Of a stretch of DNA of 32,262 nt, positions 1-9,402 are shown one piece after another; position 1 is the stretch's first letter, and every line of letters begins with the position of its first letter. A model generated the notes under the pieces. The model was given only the letters and a program-made list of their open reading frames with translations. It was not told where the DNA came from and searched no databases. Source of the DNA: Blakeslea trispora. Taxonomy: Eukaryota; Mucoromycota; Mucoromycetes; Mucorales; Choanephoraceae. The stretch covers positions 1 to 32,262 of the forward strand of contig JAIWNE010000210.1 of assembly GCA_025331445.1 (NCBI GenBank), given 5' to 3'. The position numbers were made by a program, and so were the translations under genes.

Positions 1-671
1 AATAGCACGCACTTGGTCAACCTTTCCAATTGCTTCAAACTTTTAACTAAACAACCTTGAACATGTAGGAGTATAATTGTTGAGGATACTCACATAATAA
101 AGCAAAGTCTTACTTGAAATAGTGAAGACAAGGATCTCATTATAGACCTGCTCGCACTGAAAGGTAGAAATAGCTAAATAACTGGAGATTAATTATTGTC
201 ATCTCAACGTAACTATATCAAAATCATGCTCATAGCATTTAAATCTTATTGCTCCTATATTACATTATTTTATTTTCTTATTTAAGCTTAGTCGGAATCA
301 TAAATTGTCAGGTACAAAGAAGTCCTGTCAAAAGAAATTTCTTTTCCATTAAATTACCAGTCTTCAGCAAGATTAACTGTCCGCTTCATTAAGATAATGG
401 ATCTGTTCATTGATTATTAGTTCTCTTCTATTTTTCATAAATAAAAATCCATACAATTCTCAAGAATTTTTCTCTTGTCCCACTCATAAACTAATCCTTT
501 AAAACTCTTTCACCAAACAACAATGAACTAAAAAATCGAATCGTTTATTTACTAAATATCAAATCTGCTCTACAAAACTTTTGGGCAAACTACCATTTTT
601 TGGGCAAACTACCAAAATTAAATTTTCTTGCGCTGTAGTGTATGAGACTGTGTTGTTTAAAGGTAAAATGA
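1..671. other. AT-rich non-coding stretch
   Basis: No open frame of note and no recognisable RNA gene. A 17-nt sequence containing TTGGGCAAACTACCA occurs twice in direct tandem at about 579-595 and 598-614, just ahead of the recombinase remnant; its role is unknown. Confidence 0.5.
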
Positions 672-1877
672 GCGACGCCTCTTTCGTACAGAGCGCAACA
701 CAAGATCTATGTGGAAGCGTTTAGCAAGGTTGGAATCCACACCTCAAAGGTACTCATGCAAGCCGAAAGAGTGCTTTGAACATGATTGCACAAGAAAACG
801 TACCTGGCGATCAACAAAGAATGGTGGGAAGATGGGGCACAGATCGCATGGTTGGCTGCTACGTTTCCAGCTTGCCAGTTGATGCTATGAAGAGTCTTGC
901 TGGTTTTCCGGTAATTGGATGTAATTACTTTCTTCCTCGTGCAGTGGTTGTCCCCCCCTTGAGCTTACAGGTGCAGGTGTTTCCACAAGTTGATCTTTGG
1001 AAGCAAAGATTTGATTTGAAAGAAGATGTGCAAGAAGACATCGCCGGTCCCAATTTCTTGAATTTGCTTACACACCTTCGTATTGTTTTTCTTCAGGTAA
1101 AATATAAAAGTTCTTTTCACTTATTATAGTACTAATACATATGTCTTTATTTTATTAGGATTCTGTTGTCCTGAAGCAAAAATATCCTAGCCATTACCTT
1201 TGGTCCTGCGAGATTTCTCGTCTGATTTATACAAGGATTTCGAGAATCAGGTTCTTGCTTCTGTTGCCGAGAACGAACGAGCCTTCACAACAAATCAGAT
1301 GGTCCAAGCTGCTATGCCAGATCTTGTATCATCAATCACAAGTGGGTTTGATACTTTGTCAGCAAAACTGCAAGTGATACAATCAGCTCAAGATGAATAT
1401 AGCTTGCGCATTAATCAAAAACTTGCTGATTTCTTTGCTTTTGGACATGCCCATTTTAATGGTAACAACACCTTCTTTCCTTCGTCCTCTTCTTCCTCCT
1501 CTGCTTCTCCTTTCCGTCCTGCCTTGCCTCCTACAACTTCCACTGCTCCAAATGCCAATGAAGAGTCAGCTAACAGCGTAGCAAGCTATTGTATGAACAG
1601 AATCATTGCTACCATTGTTGATGTTTGGAGAGAATACGCTTCTGGTATCTCTGGCGGTCCTTCCGTAAAGCAATTAAAAGAACAACATGGTACTGCGTGG
1701 AGAAGAGATAGAAAAGAGTCACGCTTCTTCAGTAGAAGAAAAGAAATCTACAACTTGGTAGAAAAGAAAGCGCGAGAAGAGCAAACGTCTTGTGAAGAAG
1801 CTGCAAGAAGGCTTGAAGAAAACCGCGTAAGCCTAAAGCTTACTTTAGACAAATTTAGAGCTATTTATAGAGAATAA
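672..1877 (+). pseudogene. Crypton-like tyrosine recombinase (Ndc10-like) with GCR1_C-like tail, 3' part, frame-shifted
   Basis: Tyrosine recombinases of this type cut and rejoin DNA through a covalent tyrosine link. The part seen here carries the box HASR (H-x-x-R, at 755-766), the tryptophan in GRWG, and the tyrosine in GCYVSSLP, in the family order R..HxxR..W..Y; the N-terminal half with the first arginine is missing. The C-terminal block (codons up to 1874) has TAWRRDRKESRFFSRRK, which I recognise as the GCR1_C DNA-binding type found in Ndc10/Crypton proteins. Coding runs in three pieces: 672-750 in one frame, a -1 shift near 750, then 752-1096, a phase-0 intron starting GTAAAA at 1097, and a last exon to the TAA at 1875-1877. 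With the acceptor at 1189-1190 the frame stays open (94-nt intron). With the acceptor at 1157-1158 the exon begins D-S-V-V-L-K and seems closer to the family, but needs a further frameshift near 1210-1222. The shifts and missing start mark it as a relic. The Crypton/Ndc10 identification is from memory of the family. Confidence 0.65.
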
Positions 1878-3099
1878 TAAAATAAACTATACTATAATAA
1901 CACTCATCTTTATAAGTTGCATTGCTGTATGTATGTCTTGCATTTATCTATTAGTAGTTGTTAATATATTTCATGCAAAAAAAAAGCATAAGCTACAGTT
2001 ATTGAGCACTTTCGAGAGTTGACATTGCTGAAGTGATTGGCTTTAGACACATTCCTTCTTAAGATCTTACTACAATACTGACTGCTTCTTCTCTCTGGAG
2101 CTCTCTAAAGCTATGTAGTGATTCAGGCGTGTATTTTATTGTATGTTAATTACAAAAACGTTATGAAATATGTAGAATAAATGCATGAATTAGGCTTTCT
2201 GAGACTCGGAAATATATCGGATTTTCAATTTTTTCTCCTAAAAAGTATTTCCCTTTCAGACCCACTCCGCCTTAAAATCAATGAGACTCGAGACTAAGTC
2301 ACGGCTTTTTTTGAAAAAATACCCTCTCAGTATCTTTTGGCTTTTTTTCACTTTTAAAACAGTTTAATCCTTCAAGGGTAAGTTCAATGGTTTCCTTTTA
2401 CAATAGTACTGTAAACATAACGTCTTTCTAATCTTCTTCCTCATATACTAGTTCCAAGATGCTCTTACATGTTTGCTGATGCTGTTGTTATGTTCTGAAG
2501 TGATTTAAGGTAAAGTATATTCATACAAAAAATGTCTTTTAGTTCCGTTATTAACCATCTTCTCTTGCTTGCTCTAGGTAAGTTATACGCTAGGCCTTCT
2601 TCTCGCAAAGGTAAGCTATTCCCTCTGTTATACGCGTTTACTTACCAAGTTAACTAACATATCACCTATTTGTTTATAGAACTGTATGCGGGTCTACTCT
2701 TTCTGTTAAGTGCTCTCTGCTTCTTTTGCTCCTGCTTCTCTGCTTGATGCTATATCTATTGCTCTATATATAGCGTTTCTACTGCCTGTATAGTAGCCAA
2801 ATTTCCTAGTGCGTAGCAGGGATGTGGGAACGATTACGTGGCCCTGCCTAGTGGCAGGAGCAGCGGCCAAAAAAAATTTTAAAATAAAACGATATTTTTA
2901 TAAGCCACATTTATTTGCAATTGTAGGTTCTGGTGGTTTAATAGGAGTTTGAAAATGAGCACCACGCTTTAGGTAGCGAACCAAGAGTTTTAAAATAAAA
3001 GTAGAGTGATGTAGAAGACTTTTGACAAGTATTTGATTATTATCTCTAGAGAGAACGTGTTCAATAATATGTCTATTCTTTATGGTTTATGAAAGTAAC
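1878..3099. other. Intergenic, no gene seen
   Basis: AT-rich with several GGTAAG-like strings (2373-2640) that resemble splice donors but join no coding frame. A small hairpin CCTGCC-TAGT-GGCAGG lies in the GC-richer patch near 2843-2860. The stretch just before 3100 may belong to a disrupted LTR (see 3937-4056). Otherwise I see nothing. Confidence 0.4.
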
Positions 3100-3101
3100 T
3101 A

Positions 3102-3934
3102 CAGTCAGACCTCGATTTAGTCATACGGTGGGTGGAGGCAAATTCTATGACAAAATCAAATTATGACAAAATAAAATAATGTGACTGTATAAAATTTAGC
3201 AGTCACAAAGTGTTCCTGAATCATAAATGCACAATTGGTTTAATAGCGATATTATCATTGCTCATTTGAGTACAAAGTTCAATACACTCGTCCTCCACTT
3301 TAGGACAATGAGCTTTCTTGTTGTTCCTAACACTCAATCTCTGAACTGATATCTCAGACAGGTCTTCAAACTTTTTTTTGTAATCTTACTAATAGCGCTT
3401 TGACTAGACAAGCAGTCCATGTTGAATGGGCGCTTTACCCAACAGCACATCTACTCTTGAGTCTTTTTGGGTCCATAAGCGGCCATAAAACAAACTTTCA
3501 AGCGCTGTTTCTGATTAAACTTATCATGCTTATTCTTTTCAGGTGCTTGCTAAGCATTGACAAGAACAAGAGTTGAAGCATTTGATATTTTGTGCATAGC
3601 CACACAAATGTTTTAAGTTTGTTAGATTAGACAAAAAAGTAAGACCAGAGCAAGAATGTCTCACCGTACAAAGTATAATCACAGATTTTTTCTCAAAAAA
3701 ATCCGATTTTTTTCTATTTTTCTGAATTTAAAATATGAAATATCCAATAATATCTTTTTAAAAATTAAAATTTTGTCATACGGTTTCTGCAAATTTTATG
3801 ACTATGACAAAATCAAAATTCAGTCATATTTACACACTACCGAGAGTTGGTGGAGCCAAATTCTATGACAAAATCGAGGTTATGACAAAATCAAGTATGA
3901 CAAAATCAAGTATGACAAAATCGAGGTCTGACTG
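3102..3934. mobile_element. Pogo/Fot-like non-autonomous DNA transposon (TA-flanked)
   Basis: The 5' end CAGTCAGACCTCGATTTAGT and the 3' end are inverted repeats of about 24 bp with one mismatch, and a TA dinucleotide lies on each side (3100-3101 and 3935-3936). CAGT-start termini with TA duplication are typical of the pogo/Fot1 branch of the Tc1/mariner superfamily. The ends carry extra subterminal copies of TATGACAAAATC, at least three near the 3' end (3862-3925) and two near the 5' end. The 833-bp body holds no intact transposase. On the minus strand around 3540-3420 a short broken stretch could be a decayed transposase remnant, but I cannot confirm it. It needs a transposase in trans to move. 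Confidence 0.75.
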
Positions 3935-3936
3935 TA

Positions 3937-4056
3937 ATTTATATTGACATCCCATCCTTGCACTGAATAAAACCCTCTCTTTAATCTTGTTTAATCTCTT
4001 GACTTAACAGATAAATTTTTTTTTAAACATCCAAAAAGTTTTATTCAGTAACAAAA
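3937..4056 (+). other. Possible 3' end of a disrupted 5' LTR (U5-like) before gag
   Basis: Directly upstream of the gag start lies sequence ending CTTGACTTAACA followed by a T-rich leader. It resembles in layout the end of the 411-bp LTR at 14238-14648, which ends TTCAACA followed by a T run and then gag. If so, the pogo-like element at 3102-3934 inserted into this LTR, whose upstream part would be before 3100. This is inference; no second LTR copy is present to prove it. Confidence 0.3.
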
Positions 4057-4697
4057 ATGGTCAACAACAATAACAACACTAAAAAGACTTCCGTCACCAC
4101 TCGTCGCAGTGCCTCATCTGCTTCGAGGCGCGAAAACAACACCCCTGTTCCCGACTATTCTCTCGAAAACTTTCCCCCTTCGCCTGCTCCTGCTGCTCCT
4201 CGCGGTAGAATGGCTGCCAGCAACATTCCTGTTTTGGGTGATACTCCCTCTGAACCCGTCACCTCGAAAGAGAACGACGATGAGTTCATGAAAATTGATG
4301 AACTTTACTCATCAGCTTCCTTATCCAATCCAGATAATAGCGAAACTCCTGTTTTGAGCCCTGAGCATACAAAACAGCCTGAGTGTTTTGAGGACATTGA
4401 AACCAATGTGCCTGTTGACATCAAAACTGCATTGAACGATAGACTGCAAGCCCTTCCCGACCAAATCGGTTATAAAGCGCTCCAGATAAGTGTCATATCT
4501 AACCTCGTCTTATTGAAGTCTATGCGTGAGCAATTGGCTGAGATGAGAGAGCGTTTAAATGAGCTCGAAGGTACATACAAAGACATGTATAGTGTAGACG
4601 AACCCGTCGTAAACCATTCTTCTTCATCGTCTAAAACTAGAGATAAAGTAATGAACAGCTTGATTCTCTTGAATCAAGGTCATCTCTATCAACCCAT
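4057..4697 (+). pseudogene. Ty3-type Gag N-terminal fragment, interrupted by MULE
   Basis: Opens with ATG at 4057 and reads 213 complete codons up to the MULE insertion at 4697/4698; the apparent stop four bases later is MULE sequence. The product begins with a low-complexity Ser/Pro/Asn-rich head. A likely coiled-coil segment around residues 155-180 (LKSMREQLAEMRERLNELEG) follows. By itself it would be hard to place. The same reading frame resumes after the MULE at 7745 and gives PFFQ-stop-AGFVHD and then FEQVLLSHSV, which lines up with PYFQWVG and FEDVMLCYEL of the intact Gag at 14710-16512. Gag packages element RNA in cytoplasmic particles. This copy is dead: truncated, split and with stops. 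Confidence 0.6.
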
Positions 4698-4739
4698 GTA
4701 AGTCTCTATTTCCTGGTAGATTTACTTTCTAATTCCGCT

Positions 4740-5248
4740 TGTGGTGATTACACCATAATTGATTTATAAAAGATGTTCATTAAAAGATCAGTGTAGACAA
4801 AGAAGTATTCTATAAAAAGAACTTCATGTATCTGAATTGGAATCATTACCTAGTTAAGTAAAGACTAAGGGATTCACCCTGAAACGCAAGATGTAACTAC
4901 TCAGACTCAGACTGAGTATCAATCAGATAAATTGCACATCCTAAATATAAATGACAGCTGAGATCAGCTTCAGGATTAAGCCAATCAATCCCTTAGATCA
5001 TTTCCAAACTAGTCATACATCAATAACAATAACCCTTATTATAACAAGAGCAAGTCTTTAAAGCTTGCTCATCAACAATCATTTCTACTCTCAGCTTAAA
5101 TAATCGGATAAACCAATTTCAAATCATTTTGTATAAATAGTCGTTGTAAATTCATTAGATAGAAAAACTTATCTCTCTTTATCAGAATAAAAGGATTATC
5201 AAAGTACTCACTTGTCTTTTTATTCTTGCATATTACCCAATCTCCACA
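4740..5248 (+). repeat. Solo LTR, 509 bp, with 5-bp target duplication
   Basis: Begins TGTGGTGATT and ends AATCTCCACA, so the ends are TGTGG/CCACA inverted. It is flanked on both sides by CCGCT (4735-4739 and 5249-5253). A TATA-like GTATAAATAG sits at 5131-5140, where an LTR promoter is expected. Removing it together with one CCGCT makes the left MULE inverted repeat match the right one base for base, which independently proves both edges. The internal element was presumably lost by LTR-LTR recombination. Orientation is taken from the TATA signal. Its sequence is not that of the 14238 LTR family. Confidence 0.88.
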
Positions 5249-5338
5249 CCGCTAATGTGACGGTTAATACTCCTTCAATAAACTTTCCCAAAAACCTTTC
5301 ATTTCAAATTGAAAGTGCACTTTTACGCGATTATCATA

Positions 5339-5461
5339 ATGTCTGCTACTAACAACGAAATCATCTATTCTTTAGAGAATATTCACGAAGCCCTTTCTTC
5401 CAGTACAATTTCTGGTGTTTATGCTTTGACCCGCTCTATCAAAGTCAAGGAATCAGACTGA
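5339..5461 (+). pseudogene. In-frame upstream part of the MULE transposase, ended by TGA
   Basis: ATG at 5339 opens 40 codons in exactly the frame of the transposase and ends at TGA 5459-5461. Reading on through the TGA leads without further stops into the ATG at 5480. This suggests the true start was 5339 and that one codon (TGG or CGA) mutated to TGA. The alternative is a short upstream ORF with the transposase beginning at 5480. Confidence 0.5.
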
Positions 5462-5479
5462 CAAGACTGTCTCGAAGAG

Positions 5480-7493
5480 ATGAGCGAGTTGTGCGCCATG
5501 AAATGGGTGGTTTTCAGCTCAAACAAGCAGCCCACTTCCATGGATGCTCAAGAAGCTCTTCAAAAGAAGATCAGAATGAAGTATTCTGCCAAGTATATCT
5601 GTCACCGTAGTGGCAGTTATGCTTCTGTTGCTCGCGATGAAGGCAGACCAACCCAGAAGAAGTCAAAAAAGGCTGGATGCACTGCTTCCCTTAGCATTAA
5701 GTGCTATTTTAAGGAACCTGAGGTGTATCACTTCATTCCCGTTGTTCAAGAACATGCTTTTCATGTTCCTGGCGATCAAGCCGATGATCTTCGTTGTCTT
5801 CCTCTCTCAAGAAGGTACCTCTTGAAAATTCAAAATGAGTTGGAACATAGCTCCAAATCTGCTCGTCAGATCAGAATGGATCTTCTTCGTGAGATGGACA
5901 GATACGGCAACAGAAACGAGAGAAGAGTGAACTATCACGACGTTTGGAACTTGATGAATAAGGTATTATTTTTGAAATATATTTTGAGAGATTGTCTAAT
6001 TACTTTTATTTGCTACATGATAGGTCAACGAGCGATTCTATCAATTGGATAGTGATCATTTCGTTTCTTTCAAGATGTGGTTACAAACCAAGCTTCCTGA
6101 AAGAAACTTTTTGATTTTCACCGCTGATCTTTGTACTTACAGCGGCAATGCCAATCTTTTTGGTCTCGGTTTCTCTTCTCCTTTGCAGCAGACAAAAATG
6201 AGAAACGCCATCTCTTTTTGTTCGGATGCAACCCATGATGTGTCCCAAGGTGTTGATGTTATCATGTACACCTTGTTGATTCGTGATGAAGAGATTTGTC
6301 GTGGTTGGCCCGTTGGATACATGATGACTAACGATCATTCAGTAGCACCTATTGTACAATGGCTTCAATTCTTGAAGTCATCCAATGTGTTGGTCGATCC
6401 CAAGCAATTCACCATCGATTGTTGCAAGGCCGAAGTTAGAGCTATCAGAACAACCTTCCCTGAAGCCAGCATTCAATACTGTGTTTTTCACGTCATGCAA
6501 GCTTGGGGTAGAAAAATAGACGTCGTTTGCAAAGCTCCCAGCGGTATTCCTGCTGAAAACAAACTTTTTCGAACAGCAATACGTCGTGCTCTTTCGCAGA
6601 TAATTTACGAAAATGATTTGGATGTCTTTCTTCAGAAAATTAACCAGTTTGTTGTAGACTACGCCTCTCAAGTTGAGCTGATTGGCTATCTCAAGAAAAA
6701 CTGGTTTTTTGAAGATATCATGAAGGTATGGAGTAGAGCCTACCACGAAAATCAGTTTTCGCATATGCTCACTAATAACTATATCGAATCGTGGCACAAT
6801 CAATTGAAAACTGTGTTTCTTGGGAGAGCAAGAAACAGAAGATTAGACAAGCTTGTTTTTGTTCTGGTGGAAGAGGTCGAGTACTTTTTGCGTCAAGAAT
6901 CTGATCGTATTCTTGGCAACAACGGTGCAATGACCAAGTACCAGAAGATGCAAAGGGTTAGAGAGATGGAGGCAGAGAAGTTGACTGCCGATGAAGTCTC
7001 AGCCATGATTAGTCGCTCTTTTGAACATTTTGAGGATAAATGCGGTGAGTGGCAAGTTTTGTCTTTTTCCGAGGAAGAAGTTGTGTATAGCGTTGTTGTC
7101 AATGACGATCTTCTTGTTGTTTCCTGCTCTTGTTTGGATTTCGAGCATCGTCGTAGACCTTGCAAGCATATGTACTTGCTTGCTCGTTTTCTTTCATTGA
7201 AAGTATATCTTCCCTCCGCTTCTTTGCCTGCTGCCGAAGACAGTCTTCTTGCCAATGCGACTGACGAGGTTCAGCAAGAAACAATAGACGCTGTAAAGAT
7301 CAAAGCTGAACGATGTGTACAGATTGAAAGAACTTTACATCACTTCAATACTGATTTGGGTAGGATGTCTAACTATGCAACAGACGCAGACATTAGCATC
7401 GTACTCAAGTCATACGAAAATGCACTTGCAGCCATACAGCAACTCAAAGATAAGTATGCTAACAACCTTCGTACCTCAGATACACAACGTTAG
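5480..7493 (+). CDS. MULE transposase with SWIM zinc finger (two exons)
   Basis: Exons 5480-5962 and 6024-7493, joined over a 61-nt phase-0 intron (GTATTA...TAG), give 650 aa. The enzyme cuts and moves the surrounding element by a DDE mechanism in the nucleus. Likely catalytic residues: D229 in FCSDATHD, D293 in FTIDCCKAE followed by the CVFHV C-x2-H motif typical of MULEs, and E416 in NNYIESWHN. A SWIM finger C529-x-C531-x9-C541-x-H543 lies near the C-terminus. The N-terminal 150 residues are basic with paired Cys/His, probably the DNA-binding part. No frameshift is seen from 5480 on; the in-frame TGA at 5459 is the only defect if translation began at 5339. It could be active from 5480, but a 40-residue head would be missing. 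Confidence 0.85.
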
Positions 7494-7496
7494 ATT

Positions 7497-7614
7497 TTTT
7501 ATTTTTTTACTTTATTTTTTACTTTGTTTTTTACTTTGTTTTTTACTTTGTTTTTTACTTTATTTTTTACTTTGTTTTTTACTTTATTTTTTTTTACTTT
7601 ATTTTTTTTTATTC
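7497..7614 (+). repeat. Imperfect tandem repeat, TTTTTTACTTTG/A units
   Basis: About eight to nine units of 11-13 nt, T-rich, begin right behind the transposase stop and lie within the MULE 3' region. On the plus strand it also creates an artificial hydrophobic reading frame, which is not a gene. Confidence 0.85.
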
Positions 7615-7744
7615 ATTTTCACCCTTTTTTTTTCAATTTCCTGGACTTGTTCCTCCAAAAATAAACACAAAATCTACCTTAAAAAAGCCACATTAGCGGA
7701 ATTAGAAAGTAAATCTACCAGGAAATATAAACGTACCAACCCAT

Positions 7745-7891
7745 GAGCTTCGTTCCTTCAAAACTTCCTTTCTTTCAATGAGCTGGATTTGTACATGACA
7801 ATTCTCGTCGTATTTATAAGACACCCAATCAATGTATTCGTGCATTTGAGCAAGTTCTTTTATCCCATTCTGTGAAATATTGATAAATAGA
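7745..7891 (+). pseudogene. Ty3-type Gag fragment, continuation after the MULE
   Basis: Continues the frame of 4057-4697 across the MULE target duplication. It encodes FVPSKLPFFQ, then TGA at 7779-7781, then AGFVHDNSRR and a stretch ending FEQVLLSHSV. The intact Gag at 14710 has PREVPYFQWVG here, so the TGA replaces the tryptophan (TGG to TGA). A single extra A near 7875 and a TAG near 7889 end the recognisable similarity. The rest of this retroelement is not in the window. Confidence 0.6.
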
Positions 7892-8172
7892 AAGAAGAGA
7901 TCAAAGGGTAAATACTTTGAAACGGGTTATACGATTTATTTAGGAATAAAAAGTGAGAGAGAGTTCTATCTATTCTGATTTTTACAAGAGTATATATATG
8001 AGTGGATTGAATAATAGTTTATCCTTAATTTCAATCCGAGAAAGATTTTGAAATTGCTTCTTTAAGATTCACTTGCTGTATAAGTAAAATGACAGTTATT
8101 GTTGTTATGCCAAGTTCTTCAATTGGGAACATTCAGGGTTCACTAGCTGATTGACAATTTCTGTCATACCGT
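7892..8172. other. Non-coding, no gene seen
   Basis: AT-rich. Read on the minus strand it has a TATA-like TATATATACT followed by a pyrimidine-rich tract, reminiscent of an LTR, but I could not find matching ends or a target duplication. Confidence 0.35.
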
Positions 8173-8220
8173 AAATTACGGAGTCGAAGTGTATGATTTG
8201 TATCTTGGATATTTATAAAT
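8173..8220. repeat. Dispersed repeat, copy 1 (continues 8614-8630)
   Basis: These 48 bases, from AAATTACGGAG to TATTTATAAAT, match the reverse strand of 27760-27811 with about four differences. The far side of the MITE inserted here, ACACCACGGCGTAGAGG at 8614-8630, matches the reverse strand of 27743-27759. So one repeat is split here and whole there. Confidence 0.75.
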
Positions 8221-8222
8221 TA

Positions 8223-8611
8223 TTTGTATATCATTACTGTATATTGCTGTGATAGATTATATATGTTGTGTTGTATGTTGTCGTATTATTATAAAGTGTA
8301 TATGATATGTATATTATGTTATAGTAATTCATGTTGACAGGAGTAATTGTATTGAGTTTGTAATTATAAAAAATTTTACCTATTCAATTTCAGATTATGA
8401 TTTCTGTTCTTGGAAACATGTCAGGATCATGTTTTCTTATTAGTGATTAAGTTGGTATAGATGTGTGTGTATTTTATATGTACAGATAAAGATGTATAGT
8501 CTATTAAAGTCAGATCATCACAATATACCTATTACATACACTTTATAATAACACAACATACAACACAACATATAAAATCTATCACAGCAATATACAGTAA
8601 TGATATACAAA
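8223..8611. mobile_element. Palindromic MITE, 389 bp, TA target duplication
   Basis: Terminal inverted repeats of roughly 85-95 bp start TTTGTATATCATTACTGTAT on both strands and differ at only a few places. TA flanks lie at 8221-8222 and 8612-8613. The central ~200 bp is unique and non-coding. The host repeat is uninterrupted at 27743-27811, giving a related empty site. TA duplication and long TIRs suggest a Tc1/mariner-type relation, but no transposase is present to prove the family. Confidence 0.78.
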
Positions 8612-8895
8612 TAACACCACGGCGTAGAGGGTGTATATAGTGACTCATATAATTGTGAAATAACCTTGCGAAATATTTGTTTTTTTCATATGCGGTTTCA
8701 AAGAAAAATGGGCAGAAACACAGTGAGAACCGATGCAGAAACACAAGAATTGGGCCATGGGTAAAGTCTTATACGAGCTTACTTTGAATAGGAGTGCTTT
8801 ATAGTCGAATCATATCTAGCTTAGGTCTCAAAGGGGAGTTATAGTGACAAATGGCCTTTAGAGTATCAGTTAATATATCAAAAAGTTAAAGGAGC

Positions 8896-9190
8896 TAAAA
8901 AACAGTCACCACCAGCTTAAATTCGAGTTGTAAAAAACAGTCACTTGAAAACAAAATTTCATTATGCATAAATAATGAGCTTCAAACTGCAACAAATTAT
9001 GAGCTATAAACTAGCTGGGAGGGGGTATGGGGGAGGGTCGTCCCTCCCCCATGCGCACAGCGAGCACTGATCAGGATCAGTATACTAAGCTTTAGCCAGT
9101 TGGGAGGGGGCTGAGGGGGAGGGACATCCCTCTCCCTCAAGCGAAGCCCGTATAGTTCTCTCAGCTCTCAGTATCAAAAAACAGTCACTT
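8896..9190 (+). repeat. Helitron 5' subterminal region: AAAAACAGTCAC motifs, G-rich hairpins
   Basis: Three copies of AAAAAACAGTCAC at about 8899, 8935 and 9177. Two G-rich blocks, at 9017-9037 and 9102-9123, each have four G runs and could form G-quadruplexes. Each is followed by a C-rich complement; 9027-9037 pairs perfectly with 9042-9052 around a TCGT loop. Related blocks recur at 20470-20610 in the decayed Helitron copy, so they belong to the element. Confidence 0.7.
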
Positions 9191-9288
9191 AGCAATGAGG
9201 TAATAAAAACATCATTCAATTTTGATTTTCTCAATTTATTTTTTACTATCCACTAACTTCTTACAATTTACTATTGAACGCTAACGAA

Positions 9289-9402
9289 ATGAACACTAAC
9301 TCTACTGTATTTTGCGCTTCTTGCAACGAACCTGGTCACTCCCGTAGAACATCCCGTCTCTACAGATTGAACCCTCGCAACCAAGTCGACAACGATGTTT
9401 AA
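9289..9402 (+). CDS. Small zinc-knuckle ORF in frame upstream of the Helitron protein
   Basis: ATG at 9289, 37 codons, TAA at 9400-9402 immediately abutting the ATG of the Helitron protein in the same frame. It encodes the motif CASCNEPGHSRRTSRL, nearly identical to CSACNEPGHSRRT and CSSCGREGHSRRT at the start of the large protein. Either it is the original N-terminus cut off by a stop mutation, or a genuine upstream ORF (or a product made by occasional read-through). Confidence 0.55.
   Translation: MNTNSTVFCASCNEPGHSRRTSRLYRLNPRNQVDNDV

Larger units (their letters stand above)
4698..7736 (+). mobile_element. MULE (Mutator-like) DNA transposon, interrupted by a solo LTR
   Basis: Terminal inverted repeats of about 48-50 bp start GTAAGTCTCTATTTCCTGG on the left and, on the reverse strand from 7736, GTACGTTTATATTTCCTGG on the right. 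The next 29 bases are identical once the solo LTR at 4740-5248 and its 5-bp duplication are set aside. The element is flanked by the 8-bp direct repeat CAACCCAT (4690-4697 and 7737-7744), within the 8-11 bp range of MULE target duplications. It carries one transposase gene with an intron. Without the LTR it is about 2.5 kb, a compact MULE. It landed inside a gag reading frame. Confidence 0.85.

Noticed and set aside
6081..7284. Several minus-strand frames up to 141 codons
   Set aside because: They lie wholly opposite the MULE transposase exon, lack motifs, and are shadows.
7315..7746. 143-codon plus-strand frame with a long Phe/Leu-rich hydrophobic stretch, membrane-protein-like
   Set aside because: It overlaps the transposase end out of frame and then reads the T-rich tandem repeat; the hydrophobicity is a product of TTT/CTT codons.
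8532..8744. 70-codon minus-strand frame
   Set aside because: It starts outside and ends inside the MITE inverted repeat; no domain.
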